Source: Oxyruncus cristatus (taxonomy: Eukaryota; Chordata; Aves; Passeriformes; Cotingidae). Taken from it: DNA of 64,000 nt. The notes under the pieces are model-generated. The model did no database searches and was not told where the DNA came from. It saw only the letters and a program-made list of their open reading frames with translations. Below are positions 36,561 through 51,500 of the stretch, piece by piece (the stretch's first letter is position 1; the number at the start of each line of letters is the position of its first letter). Position numbers and translations under genes: made by a program. Location: the NCBI GenBank assembly GCA_013399855.1, contig VXAY01005880.1, positions 451,712 to 515,711 on the forward strand, written 5' to 3'.

Positions 36561-39500
36561 CTGCAAAGTAAAACAAAATAATTATATTAAGTAAATATAA
36601 CTTTGTTACAAACCTTTCTTCTTTCAAGGTGTTTTAGATTTTTTTAAAACACTTTATAAAGAATATACATGCAACACATATAATATGAACTGTTTCTTTT
36701 CTCCTTGTGAGATTGTTTACTTGTATTTATAAAGCAAGAGAAAGGAACTGCAAAGCCATTAATAATTAATATTTTTTCATAATGTAATTTTTAATGACAG
36801 CACTGGCTGTAGCATATTAAATTACAGAATTAAAAGTTAAATTAGCAGACTCTGTAAGTAAGCTTTTTCATTTATAAATTTAAAATAACACCAAAAAACC
36901 CCTTTAGGCAGCGCAAGCTGCCATTTCATGAAAACTGTTCAGTTGTATGGATTTTTCTTCTGATGTGTCTGACTTACGTGTCTTCATCGTCTGATCTTGG
37001 CTCAAGTCTGCCTTCATCAACAGCAACAGCAGAGTATGTTTCTGAATCATCTTCCTTGTTTTCTTTTGGAGGCAACAGAGTTAATTTCCCTTCTGGAAAG
37101 GAAGAGAAACTTTCCTTCAGTTATGTAATAGAAAACTGTGAAAGTGTGTAAAGTAACAGCAAATAAGTAAATGCTTGAATTGTTTTGTTGTTGTTCAAAT
37201 CACAACAATGTAAATACCATGCTTCTGTTGATCACATGTTTTAGTCAATGGTTTGTCACTTCTGGTTCATGGAACCTAGTGTGTTTGTAGACCATAAGCA
37301 AGGGACTATAAAAGTTAAGAAAGGCAATCAGATGTTATTAGGTTTAAGTTCCCAATATAGGGATCTCTGTTTTCAGTGGAAAACTTAGCGGACTAGTGTT
37401 TGGGAAAGTCTGAAAATTACTACTTGGATATAACTATGGTTACCTAAAAATGCTTCCTTTCAAAGACTGAAGGGCAAACCAAACCTAAAGGTGTGAGAAC
37501 AATGCTAAGACTTGTTACTTTAGTATAAAGACCAAAATTCTGCATGTGATCTAACAGAAATCTGTCTATTTGGGTAACGCTGTGCTCCACAATGTCAGCT
37601 TGAGTGAAAAGGCAGAACTGGGTGTTTAGAGAGTGCCATTTTTTAATAAAGGTAATGGATAAAACCAACAGCAATTAGAATACCCATGTGACTTACTCTT
37701 CTTTAACCCTGTGAACTGCTAACAGTGAAAAGTGGTTTGAGTTTTATTTTGGTGTGGGTGTTTTTTTTAATGTGTAAGCAATAAAGCTAGTCTTAGGAGA
37801 GGGATTGAGCTCAATTATCTAGTTTTGCCCCTAAGATGGGGCAGTTTTAAAAGAGCTGCTTGTGCTATGAGATAAAAGGTTTGTGAGCTATGATTAGCAG
37901 GAAAGGGCTGACTGCACAGTTGCAAATGAAAGATATTTCTGACAATACATTAAAATTGTTGGAACTTGGCATGTACAATTTACTTGCTCAGAAGTCCTGT
38001 CATCCAATTACATGTTCAGTAGATTGGCAACTGTGCATAAACCCACAATCTCCAGTTACATACACAGCATCTTTCTGTGGAAAATAGTCTTGGTTTTTTA
38101 GCCAAGAACTTGGATGAAAAGTAAATGTAGTTTTTAAAACAGTCTGTTACTTTAGAAAAGTGAACTGCAGTATAAGTTTGAATCCATTTTAGCATCAGCT
38201 TTATCAGCACGGACCATGTCATAAAGTAAGGCACCACTGTCATTTAGGTCACCATATACTACAATTCACAGAAACACATATGTTTCTATAAATGCTTTTT
38301 ACAGGGTCCTTCAAACTCAACAGTTTCAGAGACTAGATCCAGGTTTGTGGTACCTGCCAGCTTACCTCTGACTACCAAGGCAAACAAAACAATTACACAT
38401 GAAAGTAACAGACAGTAAGTAGACCTTGCCCTTTTCCCTGCTACTGAAAACAGCAACGTCCTGAAAGAGGTCTTTCAATGCTTCAGGACAGAGCACTGGC
38501 TCTGCCCATGTTTTTCTAGTTTGCCAACTGCTTGGAGATGTTACTTCTCATCACAGACCCCCTTGCCAATTGTAGAAGAAATAATACACTAAAGAAGGAC
38601 ATGCAGAATTTACAGTAAAAAAAATCCTACCTATTTCTTCTTCAAGACAGATAAAGGAATCATTAGACAGCTCTGCTTCTGCTAAGATGTTCAGGAGAGT
38701 CTCTGGTGGTGTTTGTTTCCACTGCTTCCTGCTTTCTGGGATGTCTTCAGGCAGAATGGCATGGTCAGCTGAAGAACAGAAAGGTTCTCAGGTCACTAAA
38801 GCATGACGGTAGCTTGGCACTGTCTTTTGTCAGATTCAGACTTTCTAGCCTTGACACAGATTTCTTCCTTTTTCTAATTCTAATACCAAAAACCCAGTCA
38901 CCTGAACCCACAACATGGAACCTATCTATTTTTTTCCTTTATGGAAAAAAAAATTCCTGAATTTTTTATAAGTATTTGATTTGATATTGTAGAGAAAAAG
39001 TAGTTTGGACAATGTTTAACACCAGTTTTAATGCTTAAGTAACTGTTTATTAAGCCTGGAATAGACAAGTGCAGTTTCATCAAGCAGTCCTTGCTCTGAA
39101 ACTTACTGGCTTCTTGGGGCTGAAAAAGCTTCAAAGTTCTTATTTCTTTTGTGCCCTGAGACCTTTCACCTAAGGCAGAATGAACAAAAGGTGGTGTGTC
39201 CATAATATTCTGCTTCGTCTTCACTGTGCATGCAAACTCTTCAGGTTATTTTGTAGGTACCTGGGGAGTTTGGATCATTCTGGAATGCTGGAAGAGCTCC
39301 TTGTTTGCAGCAACCAGTCACTGGAGATACCTGTCTGCCTGGGAATATATGCACTGGTACCATAAGAAGCTCAGTGATTAGCCTTTTCTGAAATGGAGTG
39401 TCACTGCAGCCACCGCTGGGTGAGCCTGCACTTGTGCCTGGGTAGCACCACCGCTGTGTGCAGGGGGAGAACAGACACTCCACCACACTATGGGTTATGA

Positions 39501-42500
39501 GTTGGCAAGTCACTGCCCTAATTCTTGTGTGTCATCATCTCGAGGCCCGAGAAAGTAGTGTTGATTAGTTGCATAGACTGGCATTTTTAGCCGTTGTTAC
39601 CCAGGCCACAGAGTAATTAAGGAAATGCACCCTTAATAAGTAAAAGCAACACAACATGATTACAGTGATAGAGGGGAAAGTGATGGCTGTATTCTGTGGC
39701 TTAACATGTACAATAACCTCTCTTATTATGAAGTCCTGCAACTAAAAGCAAGCCAGGTCATGTGAACATTCAGTATGGATGAGTACAATCTGGCTGAATT
39801 TTAGGAGCTCACTAATCTCACTGAAAGCCAAAACTTTCTTACCAAGTTCATTTTCAGCCATAGCAGGACACGGAGATGTGACATCAGCATCAGCTAAAAA
39901 ATTCAGTAGTGTCTGAGGGGCTCCAGGTTGCCAGTGTTTTCTGGTTTTTTTTGTATCATCTGTGTCATTAGACACTGAAGGGGAAGAAAAAGAGGAGGCA
40001 AAGTTATTTCATTTTTTTTTTTTTAAAGTAGATTTCAATGTGATTATAATATTATGTGACATAAAGAGAGAGCTCATCAGATGAACTTGCTATGGCCTGG
40101 AGTTACTGAGTTTACCTAACTCCTATGTAATTTTCATTACATTTGAGTATTAATATTCAGCATTGCATTTCCCCAAGAAATACCTGTTTGGTATCCAGAG
40201 AGTTCTTCCAAAGCTCTGTCCATATGATTTTCATGAACTTCCACCAATTTCTCCTTAAGATTCTCACCATCCACAAAACTTAAAGTCTCAGTGAGTTTAT
40301 CCAGTACCTGCAAAAAACAGTAAGTTACTCTGGAAACAGAAAACAAATATGGTACAATAACTAATCACTCCTCATTTTACTGTGTTTGCCAGACAACCTC
40401 ATGTATGCACAGGAAAATTGTGTAACAAAAAGTGAAGTAGCAGAACTCAAAAGTCACATTGTGATTTGGGTATCAGAGGGCTGTATGGGGCTCTGCAGAG
40501 ATGTGAAAAAAACAGAATGACAGAATAGTGCTTTGTAAATTAAAAATATAGATACTAGAAATATCACATATTTTCTATGTTACCGCTAGAAATATTTTTT
40601 AAAAATCTAATATACTAATACAAAACTTAATAGGTAGCTATGACATGATGATCAGCCACAAATGTCATTCTAATAAATGAAATCACATAGTGTTGTCTGT
40701 AGTCTCTCTTCTACATTTTATACATAACAGCTGGTTTTTATCAATGTTATTCTTTTTTTGTGGTACAATACTAGTGAAAAGAAACAGAAATGTTCCAAAA
40801 CAACTTTCAAATCAAATTCAGCATTTGCAGACTAACTCAGTTTTAAGTTCTTCCTCTCAGGTCCAGTTAGTGAAATATAAATACCTGCAATCCTTCATCT
40901 TTAACCATGATTGACCTAGATATCACCCAGTATTATTCTAAGCAATTATCCCCTTGAAGTTGAGATACATGCAACATACCAACAAATTCTAAATAGGAAG
41001 CTTATAAAAATAACATATATATATAGTTATAATGATAGGAAAGGTACAGGATGATGGTAATGGAAACAAATCTTAGATTATGGAGCTGCCATGGTTTCAG
41101 ATAACTAATGTAAATGCTTTGAATATAATTACAACGTACCTCTGCTTCTTGAATGCTGTCTTCTTCAGGAACACAAACATCTAAATTAATTTCAAACTTT
41201 ACTCCTCCCTAAAGAAAATTCACACGTCATTAATTTAGCTTGTGAAACAAAAACATTTAATTAAAAGTACACAGTTTATATGGAACTACAAATTTGACAA
41301 TTATTCTTCTATCAAAAATAACATTTATTCAGTAGTGTTTTCCTTCTATTTAACAAGATCAAAGTTGAACAAATTGGACAAAAATAGACTTCCTTAAATA
41401 CAGATTATTTTATTTTAGTGATATTTTGAAATTATTGCATCCACTTTTGATTTGAAGGAAAAGTGTCTTTGATAATAATTTCATTCAAATCCTTGCATTA
41501 CACAGACGTGGTTCTTACAGCTGGTTCTCAACCAGTGCTAGAATTTGAGTACTGTACTGATTCCATGGAATATTTCACAAAAGACCTTTAGTTCACTTCA
41601 CAGTGATCTTACAGTCAGAAACCTTCCTGATATGTACATTTCCATTCAATTCCTATCTCTTTCTATAATTTAAAAATCACTATAGGCAACAATCTTTTAT
41701 AACAAAATGTTTAAAAATTAGCAGCCTGACTTGACTTCACTTAAACTTTTAATAAACATGAGTTCCCATGCACTTTGACATAAAGAGGAGTAGGTAGGGA
41801 TTGATTACTATGTAGGAATATGTAAAGAGAGTCTCCCTCAAATGGTCAGAAAAGCTCATTTATTTTCCTAGTGGTTCTGTCTTCTCATACAAACTTTTAA
41901 CAAACAGCAATCTCAATCGACTCTCAAATAACTTGATTTCCAGAGCTACCATAATAATACAGTAATTTGAAAAGCACAGACATAAGAAGAAAATGGAAAA
42001 AGGAATAACAATAAGGATGGGTACCTTTCTGTTATGTTTTTTTCCTAAGATTTTTTGGTCTTGCCTATCCTGGAGTTGGACTTGTTCGAAGTTTTCTTCC
42101 ATGTCCTGGAAGGATTAAAAAACCCAGCTTAAAATACACTCTTTGTAACCAGAATATGTGTATACCCTGTAAAGAAGGAGACTTGTTTAAGTAGCAAATA
42201 TAGTCATTAATCTCCTTGTATATATATCTGTGAGAATATTCCATTCATTGCCAGTTCTGACTTATCTGGCAAAAAGAAAAAAAGAAAATCTTGCATAAAG
42301 TGCAAACCTCTGATTTTTCAATGTTTGAAAGATACAATAGTGTGTCAAGAAATAAATTATACATCTTTTTTTTTTTTTTTTTTATGATTTCATGCAAGAT
42401 GACTCAGGGTCATTTCATTCTGGAAGACTTTGGAAGTTATGAAAACCTATGCCTATAGAAGGTTTAGCCATGTTTCATAGTATCTTGTTTTCTGGTAACA

Positions 42501-45500
42501 CCTTAAATACATTTAGTGACTCTTTTTCATATTCTTATGTCTTCTGTTAGGACAGTCAAATAAAAGCAAAGTAAATAATAGTATACAGCTCCTTCAGTGA
42601 TCTGTAGTGATTAGTGCATGTCTTCAACCTCGGGCAAAACCTCAACAGATTTTACTTTCTGAAACATCTATGCAGTTTCTCCAGTAGAATGAGAGCCCAG
42701 AAAATAAGGTGACATCAAGGAGGTCCAAAATCTAATGTTTCTTTTTCATTATCATACATTTCCCCTTAAATCATTTGGACTGTAATTTCTCCCCTAACAT
42801 GGCTCTAGCTGCCTAAAACCCACTTCATCTCATCAGGTGGTGTAAGTTCATTTTAGCAAAAGTCAGATCCAGAATCACTGAAGAGGATCCTACTAATGTT
42901 GATTGGCAGGTTTGGCCGAAGTTCCAGCTGCAATAAGGTAGTAATGTCTGTCACTGGCTTATGTGTTCTAGCATAAAAAAGAAAAAAGTAAATATGACTG
43001 CCTGTATGTTTGAGCTTTGTTACCTGGAGTACTCCTGCTCTTAATCTGAATTCTTTTATATGGCTGTGGTATTCTTCCCGAATTTTCTGCAGTTGTTTCA
43101 GGTACTCCTATGAAAGAACAGTATGGTAGAACACACATGTATTACAAACACATACAAAAATAACAGTAGCTAAACAAAATATTCTATCAAACAAAATATT
43201 CTATCAAATTGTGTATATACAATTAAAAAAGGGATCGATGTGTCCTTTATTGACAACTTAAAAGAATGCTTGATACTTTCTGTTAGAGGACATTTTGGGG
43301 TTAAAACTCTTCCAGACTTCAACTTTTAAGCTTTCCAGACTCTTTCCCGCTTTTCTATAAAACTTTGTCTAAACCAGGTAAGAATAACCCAAGGACTGTC
43401 TGAGTACTGATGCTAAGGTTGCAATCCAAAAATAGAGGACTAGAAATTATGAAGACAAAAAATTATGTAATATTTGTTGTATAGCAATTTGCTATCCATA
43501 ACAAAACAAACTCTGGTAATCTTTTCTTGAAGGACCTTCAACATTTTGTGCTTTTTAAGCAAAAACTTCAGATTTGGCCAAAATATAATCTTTCTGTTAA
43601 GGACACCTCTGTTACTGTTTATATGAGAGTCTACCCCAATTTGCCCACATTACAAATGGACAAATCTGTAAAATATTTTTTTTTTTTTGCATATTTAGTA
43701 CAGAATTTGTGGAACTAAGCAGCAACAGTTTTTGGAGAATGTGTAAATGATGAATATGTTCTAATATCTGACTATTATGTAAAAGTTAATATATTCATAT
43801 TTATTCTGACATTTTTTTAATAAATCAAAGACAGAAAGATTAAATTTATTTACATATGCTCACATAAGAGAGAAGTATCAGTTTGTTTTCTCTGTCACCC
43901 AAAAGCAAAACTAGAAAAGTATGTTGTTTCTCTATAAAAAGATGAGAAAAGAATGGAAAAGAATAAGTGATGGAAAAGAGAACCTGATAAAAAAATAAGT
44001 TAATATGCAAAGATTACTACTATTAAGGAGTATAAGAAGACAGCTTTAAGCAGCAGAGGAAGAGATTACATCTACCTGTTCTTTCATTTCATTCTTTCTT
44101 GGTATGTTCTGCTGATGGTTTTTGAAATCTTCTTCCTTTATTTTCTGCTGGCGTATTTGGTCATGACGTGGGTCAGCAGAGGATGGTCGGAGCCCCTATG
44201 GATGTACAGATAAATTCCAGAGAGAAGGAATTGTCATTTAGAATCCTCTCCTTCAGTGCTCACTTAATGCACTCTCCCTGTTCCACTGAAGAATGCAGTA
44301 AGCCAAGTGTACATTCTTAAAGGAAAAAGTTACAGTAGAATATTACATTGTTACAGTTTTGCATTAGAAAATAAAACCTCAAGATGAGCATTGCAAAGCA
44401 GATCAGGGAATTCGCTAATGCAAAACCTTCTACCTGTCAGAGTTAGTTTGATATTAGAGAGACATCAGTTCATCTTTGGATTTTCATTCACTTAATTTTA
44501 CAGATTTTATTCTGTGATTCAGTATTTACTTACCAGCTGTTTTTCCACTTTAATCTTGTACTGTTGAGCTTCAAAACGCCTTTGAAGAAATTCTGCAGTC
44601 CTGAGAGAAGAAAGTAATATTCATATGCTACATTTTATTTCACAGACTATGCTATCTTCTGCACAAATAATTCTCTCTATGTTCTATCACATATGACAAA
44701 CAGAGCTCTCTTTGTACTGCATGAATAAATAAATATGGATAAAATACATGTAAATATTGTGCAACAGTAAAATGAAACATGTATTCTTCAGGCATGCCCC
44801 TTCCTATTACTTCAGTTACATTAGCCTTCTGAAGAATGCAGCAAAGTCCTTCACCACCTTTTAATTGTTAAATGGCATATCAAAGTGTTAATAAAAATAA
44901 AACTGATTTCCATGATCCTTAAAATGAGTGAAAATTGTCAGAATGGAGTTTGTATATTCAGCCACCTTTTCATTGTCTTTCTCCCCTGTGCCTAATTCTA
45001 TCAGTCTAACTGTATTTGTGTAGTTTCTAAACTTTTACTTTGTTTTTTGATATAATCATCAGCCACTTGTAAGCTCCCTGTTTTCTATTTATATAAATTT
45101 TTACCTCCAGAAACCACTTGTGCCACAGGGAGCCAAACTGAATTGACTTTGTCCTTTAATAAGGCAACAGAAACTCACATCAGAAAAGATGTTCTAAATC
45201 TGATGATCCCTAACTGACACATTCTAAACATTGCTGTCATTGAATGACAATTAATGATCCAGTCAACCTTAAAGGAAAGCTTTGAAAGTAGGCTGTATTA
45301 GAAGTCCCTTTCTCAAGGTTTTCAAAGTTCATCCACACCTAAAATGGCCAGTCACAGAACAGACAGGCAGTCTCCTAAGTAATGAAAAGGTTATATCTCT
45401 ACTTTGTAAGACAGAGGCTTTGAAGTAAACAATCTGCTGGAGAAAGCATTTTTATATCTGAAACAGAAATATAAGCTCTGCAGGAAAAAAAAATAAAAAA

Positions 45501-48500
45501 AATTTCATGGCCTGTCTCTCACTCCTGTTCCCTCCAGTGCAGAACTGCTTTTAATCTTCGTATTTTCCTGATCCTGTCCTGTGAAGGAATGACAGTGTTT
45601 ATGCTTGATCTGATCAGAAAGTCTACAAAAAAAATCTGTGTTTTACTTCCTACCCAATAAAAGACTGGGCTGAGATTTGGGAGATATTTTAAAAAATCAA
45701 AGATGAAGCAGAGAAGTAAGTCTACTAAATGAGCTGTGTCCAGTGTTACCTACTCAGGAAGGCTGATAGCTCAGAATATGCATGACAGTTCACCACTTAT
45801 AAATGGAGTCAAAATTACCGGTCGGGGGGTGGAGGTGCAGCTTGTCCTTTTAGTTTATAGTATTCTTCAACTCTTTGGCTGATATGAGAAAGGTCATCAT
45901 GTGCATTAGCTTTCCTCTGCAAGTTGTCAAGCTTCTCATAGCAATGACCATAATGGCCACATACTCTTTCTGGCCTTTCTACCATATTAAATCTGGAGGT
46001 CTGTGGCTGAAAATATAATAAATTACGTTAATTTACCTGTTCTCATTTGTAACAGTACAAGTTTGAATTCAATTCCTATCCTCCCCAGTCTGAGCTGCAT
46101 GCAGTCTAATATAGGCTGTCTACCGTACAGTTAGTCTAAGTTTTCCAAATCCTTTCACATATAACCCAGAAACTTCCTAACTCCTCAGGGCTTATGTAAT
46201 CTTACCATTGTCTTTTCCTTCTTCCCTGTTCCATCAGCTCCTCTCATTAAGCGGCAGCCCAAATAGTTGTGCAAGTCAATCAGCTTGGGGCTTTGTACTC
46301 TGTATACTCTGTAGTGTCATTGTCCTAGAGTCACTTAATTGTTCTGAAGCCTGAAGCACTGAATTGTTTCCAGGAGAGTCTCTCTTTGACATGTGGGTAG
46401 CAAGGGAAACTTGGAATGTAATTTTGGGCAGCATAGGCATTGATTGCTGCCTTCAGGGGAACACTGCGCTACTTCATTTCACATCTCTTTGATTTTGTGC
46501 CTGCGGGAGTTTGGCTTTCATTTCTCCAAGTCGTTACTGTGATGAAACATCCCTATATTTCTCCTTTGCTTTGAGACTGTCGTTTCCATTTCTTATAAGA
46601 ACAATGGAGAGAAGACCATCGTCTAGCTGCCACTGCATTTTTCTGTGGTGGGAGACTGTGGTACATGAGGAAAATGCTAAATTTGCTTATTTTCTTACAT
46701 AAATGTGAAAGCATCTAAGTGTCTGTTTCATAGATGGTAAATACTTTAACTATTCCTCCCTGATTTTCTTCTTAGAAACACTGAGAATAGGCTTATGTAC
46801 CTATAGTATAGTCCAGATAACAGTAAAATATAAATTCATATCTGTATAAGAAGAAAAATTTCAACTGTCAGTGAAGTTCCCAAGGAAGAGGTAACCTCAA
46901 AAAGTGTTTATCTTGTTCCTCATTGAAAGAAGTTTTACAGTATGGTATCCAGAAGTATGGCAATCCCAAGCAATAGGGAGAACAAATAGGGCCATCTAGA
47001 TGAATGTCAGAGTATCAAGAACTGTGACTAGTGAAGCAGGCACCAGGAAGTCATGCTTGACCAACTCAGTAACATTCTACAGTCAAATGACTGGCTTGAT
47101 AGCCAAGGGGACAGCAGTGGATATTTCCTACCAGGCAATTGCCTTCAGGGAAGCTTTTGACACTGTCTGCGTAAGATCCTCATAGAGAAGCTGATGAACT
47201 ATGGGCTAGATGGGTAGGCTGTGAAACTTATTGAAAAGCAGCTGAATGCCCATGCAGGTGGGTGGTGATCAAGGTATGAAGCCCAGTTGAAGGCCACTAA
47301 TCATCAGTACACGGCAGAGGTGGGTCCAATCCCATCCAACATATTCACTAATGATTTGGATTATGGGAGATATTGGGGCAGAGTGCACCTTCAGCAAGTT
47401 TGACAATAACACCAGACTGGGAGGAGTGGCTCATACACCAGAAGGTTGTGCTGCCATCCAGAGGGACCACAACAGGCTAGAGAAATGGGATGACAGTAAC
47501 TTCATGGAGTTCAACAATGGAAAGTGGGAAGTCCTACACTAGGCACCAGTACATGCTTGGGGGCCACCCAGCTGGGAAGCAGCTTGGCAGAAAAGAACTT
47601 GGGGGGCCTGGTGGTAACCAAGTTGACCATGAGCTAACAATTTGCCCTTGCTACAAAGAAGGTGAATGATATCCTGGCTTGTATTAGACAAAGTATTCCC
47701 AGCAGGTCAAGGGAGGTGATCTCTCCCTGTTACTCAGCACTGGAGAGGCCACACCTGGAGTGCTGTGTCTAATGCTGAGCTCTTCAGTGAAAGAGAGACA
47801 GGGACATATTAGAAAAAGTCCAATGAAGGGTCACAGAGACGATTAAGGGACTGAAGCATTTCTCCTATGAGGAAAGGCTGAAAGAGTCAGACTCTTAAGC
47901 CTGGAGAAGGTTCAGGTGAGATCTTACCAAAGTTTACAGATACCTGAAGGGAGGGTGCAAACACAATGGAGCCAGGCTCTTTCCACTGGTACCCAGTGAC
48001 AGAAATAGAGGCAATGGGCACAAACTGTAACACAGGAGGTTCCTTCTGAACATTTAGAAAACACTTTTTCATTGTGAGGGATGACTAAGCACTGGCGCAG
48101 GTTGCCCAGAGGGGTTGTAGAATCTCCATCTTTGGAGAAATTTAAAAGCTGTCTGGACATGGTCCTGTACAACTGGATCTAGATGACCCTGCTTGAGCAG
48201 GTATATAGACAAGGTGACGTCCAGAAGTCCTTTCTAATCTCAACTATTCTGTGATTTTTGTGAATCCTGAAGCAATGCATTCAAAGGTATGACACTATGC
48301 AAGGATCCCTGCAACCCTCAAACTTTTTGCTTCATGTGGATGTCGAAAGAATGTGGTGACATTCCCAGTGCAGGTCATTGTGAACAAAATTCTGCCTTTG
48401 ATTACAGCAGTGCACAGTGAAAATGAAATTTAACCTTTCTAACGTAATCCATCTCTGGCTTTGCACTGGATATGCACAAATGTAACTATGAGGAAAACTA

Positions 48501-51500
48501 AATCCTATATTCTGCACAGGGCCAGTATTATCCATAGGTAGTGTAAGTGATTGCATGATGGATACAATCCTGGGAACTCCATGTTCCCTGTCATCAGTTA
48601 AGCTACTGAGACTATAGTGTGCAGATCTGGGAGCTCCCAGATCCTAAATGTGCTTTGCTTATGTTCACCATCACCCAAGGCAGTACTGCTCTCTAAGATA
48701 AACATAAAAGTGTGAAGTGATTCCGAGTGAGAGGCTGGACAAATCATACAGCTGATGTCTTGCCTGAGGAAAGAAGGAGGTGGTAAACAAGTGAGAGACA
48801 CAAGTGGTTGTGAAAAAGGGGGGCTTGGATTTGGGAGAAGGCTGTCAGTAATAAGTGTCTGAGACAAGGGAAGTGAGCGCTAGTGGTTTTGCCCAAGAAT
48901 GGGCTCTCAGAAGGGCTGAAGGAATAGGATCAGTGCAGTTGCTTCTACAAAAAAATTGCAATCACAGATATTACTTGCCTTTGTGCAAACATAAAAGCAA
49001 AGCACACCCAACTCCTTTTGTTATGAAGAACCATACCAAAGCAGCCTACATTCAATGTTTCCTACTTAGGCTTTCAAAAACACCTCTTTTGAGGCTTTAG
49101 GAGCAATGAACTGTCTCTACTGACTTAGAGTAGGCACTGAGCTAAATTTAATGCACCTTAATGAAGCCATTTAAAGGCTAAGAGCAGGCATTTGCTTCCT
49201 GAAAATGATTATATATTATGAGACTGTGGAGGCACAGTACCTGAAAAATGAGCTGTTGCCCTCTTGAAGGGGGTTTCCATCCATTTCTGTGAAACAATTC
49301 TTGTTTCTTGACATGCATCACCATTCCAGATTCCAGAGAGACTTGGTCCTGAACTCTTGTTTTTTGAAGTTTATATGCTTTTTAACAGCAAGAGATTAAA
49401 GTTACATTCTGTGCTCTCTACATGATTAATGATCATGTGGTTTCAAACCATAGCAGAGCGTCTACATCTAACAGTGACAGGTTGGGCCAACAAACACTCC
49501 TTACATCCTTTCATCATCATCACCACCGTCACCATGCTTCACACCTCCTAGGCGTTCTGCTTTTCATTCTTAGAATGACAAGCTTTTGAAAACATGATCG
49601 GCATTCACATAAAGTGGATCTTACTGATTAGTTTTGCAAATCACACTGAATAAAAGGGAGACCTCTATGAACTAGAGTACTGATTTCATGCTAGTACCAA
49701 GAACGAAAACAGGAAGTCTGATTCACAGGCTCTGTTTTCATTGAAGGTAAGGTCTACCTGCTTAGGCATTCCCTTCCTAAACCTAGCCCTCAGTACCTCA
49801 AAAAATCACTAGGTAATGTTGTAGCACTTGTGACATTTGAAAAGGGCTGAAAAGTGAAAAATCTACATCATGAGTTCCCTGTGTAGGAGGATACAAGTAC
49901 CATTCCACTTCGGTCAGTCAGTATTTTGCAAGTATCTTAGCTGAATAATGAAAAGTGGTGTGCTTTCTAGGATTAAGTAATTTCTAAGTGAGTTTAAAAT
50001 CTTTCCTGAGTATTGACTGTGAGAGCATCATATCTCAGAGATAAAATATATGAAGAGTATGAGCATCTGATTATAGATATTTTTTTTAAATGCTTAAGTT
50101 ATTTAGGTGTTCAGGTGTTTCTGTCCAAATTGCATTGGTCCTGCAGGCAGATAAATTTCATTGAAAGTCATTTCCAAAACAGCACAGGTTCCTACACTAC
50201 TGAAGAACATTTTCTGGGGAGGAAAAAAAAGGTCCATAGCATAGTTAAGTAACTACATAGGTTTATTTTCACAAATTTGCTCAAAACCCTTTAGTACTTC
50301 TAAAGATAAAAGGAATAATTGTGATGTACCAAAGAATACAGAATTTGGAAAATGTTACACTGCCAGAAGCATGCTACATCTTCAACAGTTCATACAGACT
50401 TACCATTTAGTCTCACTCATGTTTTCTAAGAAAGTAAATACATAATCTGTTCTATCAATGAATACCAAATCCAAATATAGTTCGTCTCTCACAATTTAAT
50501 ACAATTAATAATACTTCATAAAATACATTTTTATTATTTTGTAAAATACCATGGAGCATGTTTTGCAAGATTGTTGTGTTTGTTCACATAGCTTGGCAAA
50601 ATTAAGTAAGGTTGTTTTTCATGTGATGGACCTAAACTGCAACTAGACCAAAGGCTCTCAGTTTTGGAAATTCTATTCTTAAAAGAGCTAAGAGTAATGT
50701 TTTCTGTGGCAGCTTTTCTAGCTGAATGTTGCTAATGAGCTGGTCTTTTCCTGAAAAGAGCTGTCTTCTCCTGAACAGGAGAGTAATGCACTGTTTGGGT
50801 GAATGGTTCTGCTGTTGCATTTCTCTCTTCTATTTATTTTTAACTTTGTATGAAAACCTTGTATCCATAGGTGCAACAAAGATTGCTGGAGAAAGCTACA
50901 GCCATCACTTATGTTGTAACTAACAAATGTTACTGTGTTATTGTCATTACCTTGCATCCTCCTGGCTCCAGACTGTGGCACTGAAGGTCTTTTCTTATGT
51001 ATCACAGTGTGACTGAGCTCTTCCTGTGTAATCTACCAGAAAAAGGCATCTGATAGAACTGTTTATACTACTTTGATACATATTTTCTCTCAGCAAAGAG
51101 CAGCAGTACAGGCACTTACCTCAGGGGGCAAATACTTGAGAACAAATTTCTGCAAGAAGGGCTTCCTTAGAATAGAATTAATGGATGGTCGATCTCTTGG
51201 TGATATTTTAAACAACTGGGAAATTAATATCCTCAGATTATAGGAATAGTTGGGAGACACTGGATGAAAACGTCCTCTGCAAATCTTCAGCACCAGCTCG
51301 TGCAAACTATTGCCTTCAAACTTAATCAATGAAAACAATAAAAAGAGGACAGTAAGTACTGCTGGTTGGTAACGATGAACTAGATACCCCAACTCGAAAA
51401 AAGGTACTTGCTGACACAATCAGAGAATCATAGAATGCTTTGGGTTGGAAGGAACCTCACAGATTATCTAGTTCCAATCCCTGCCATGGGCAGGGACACT

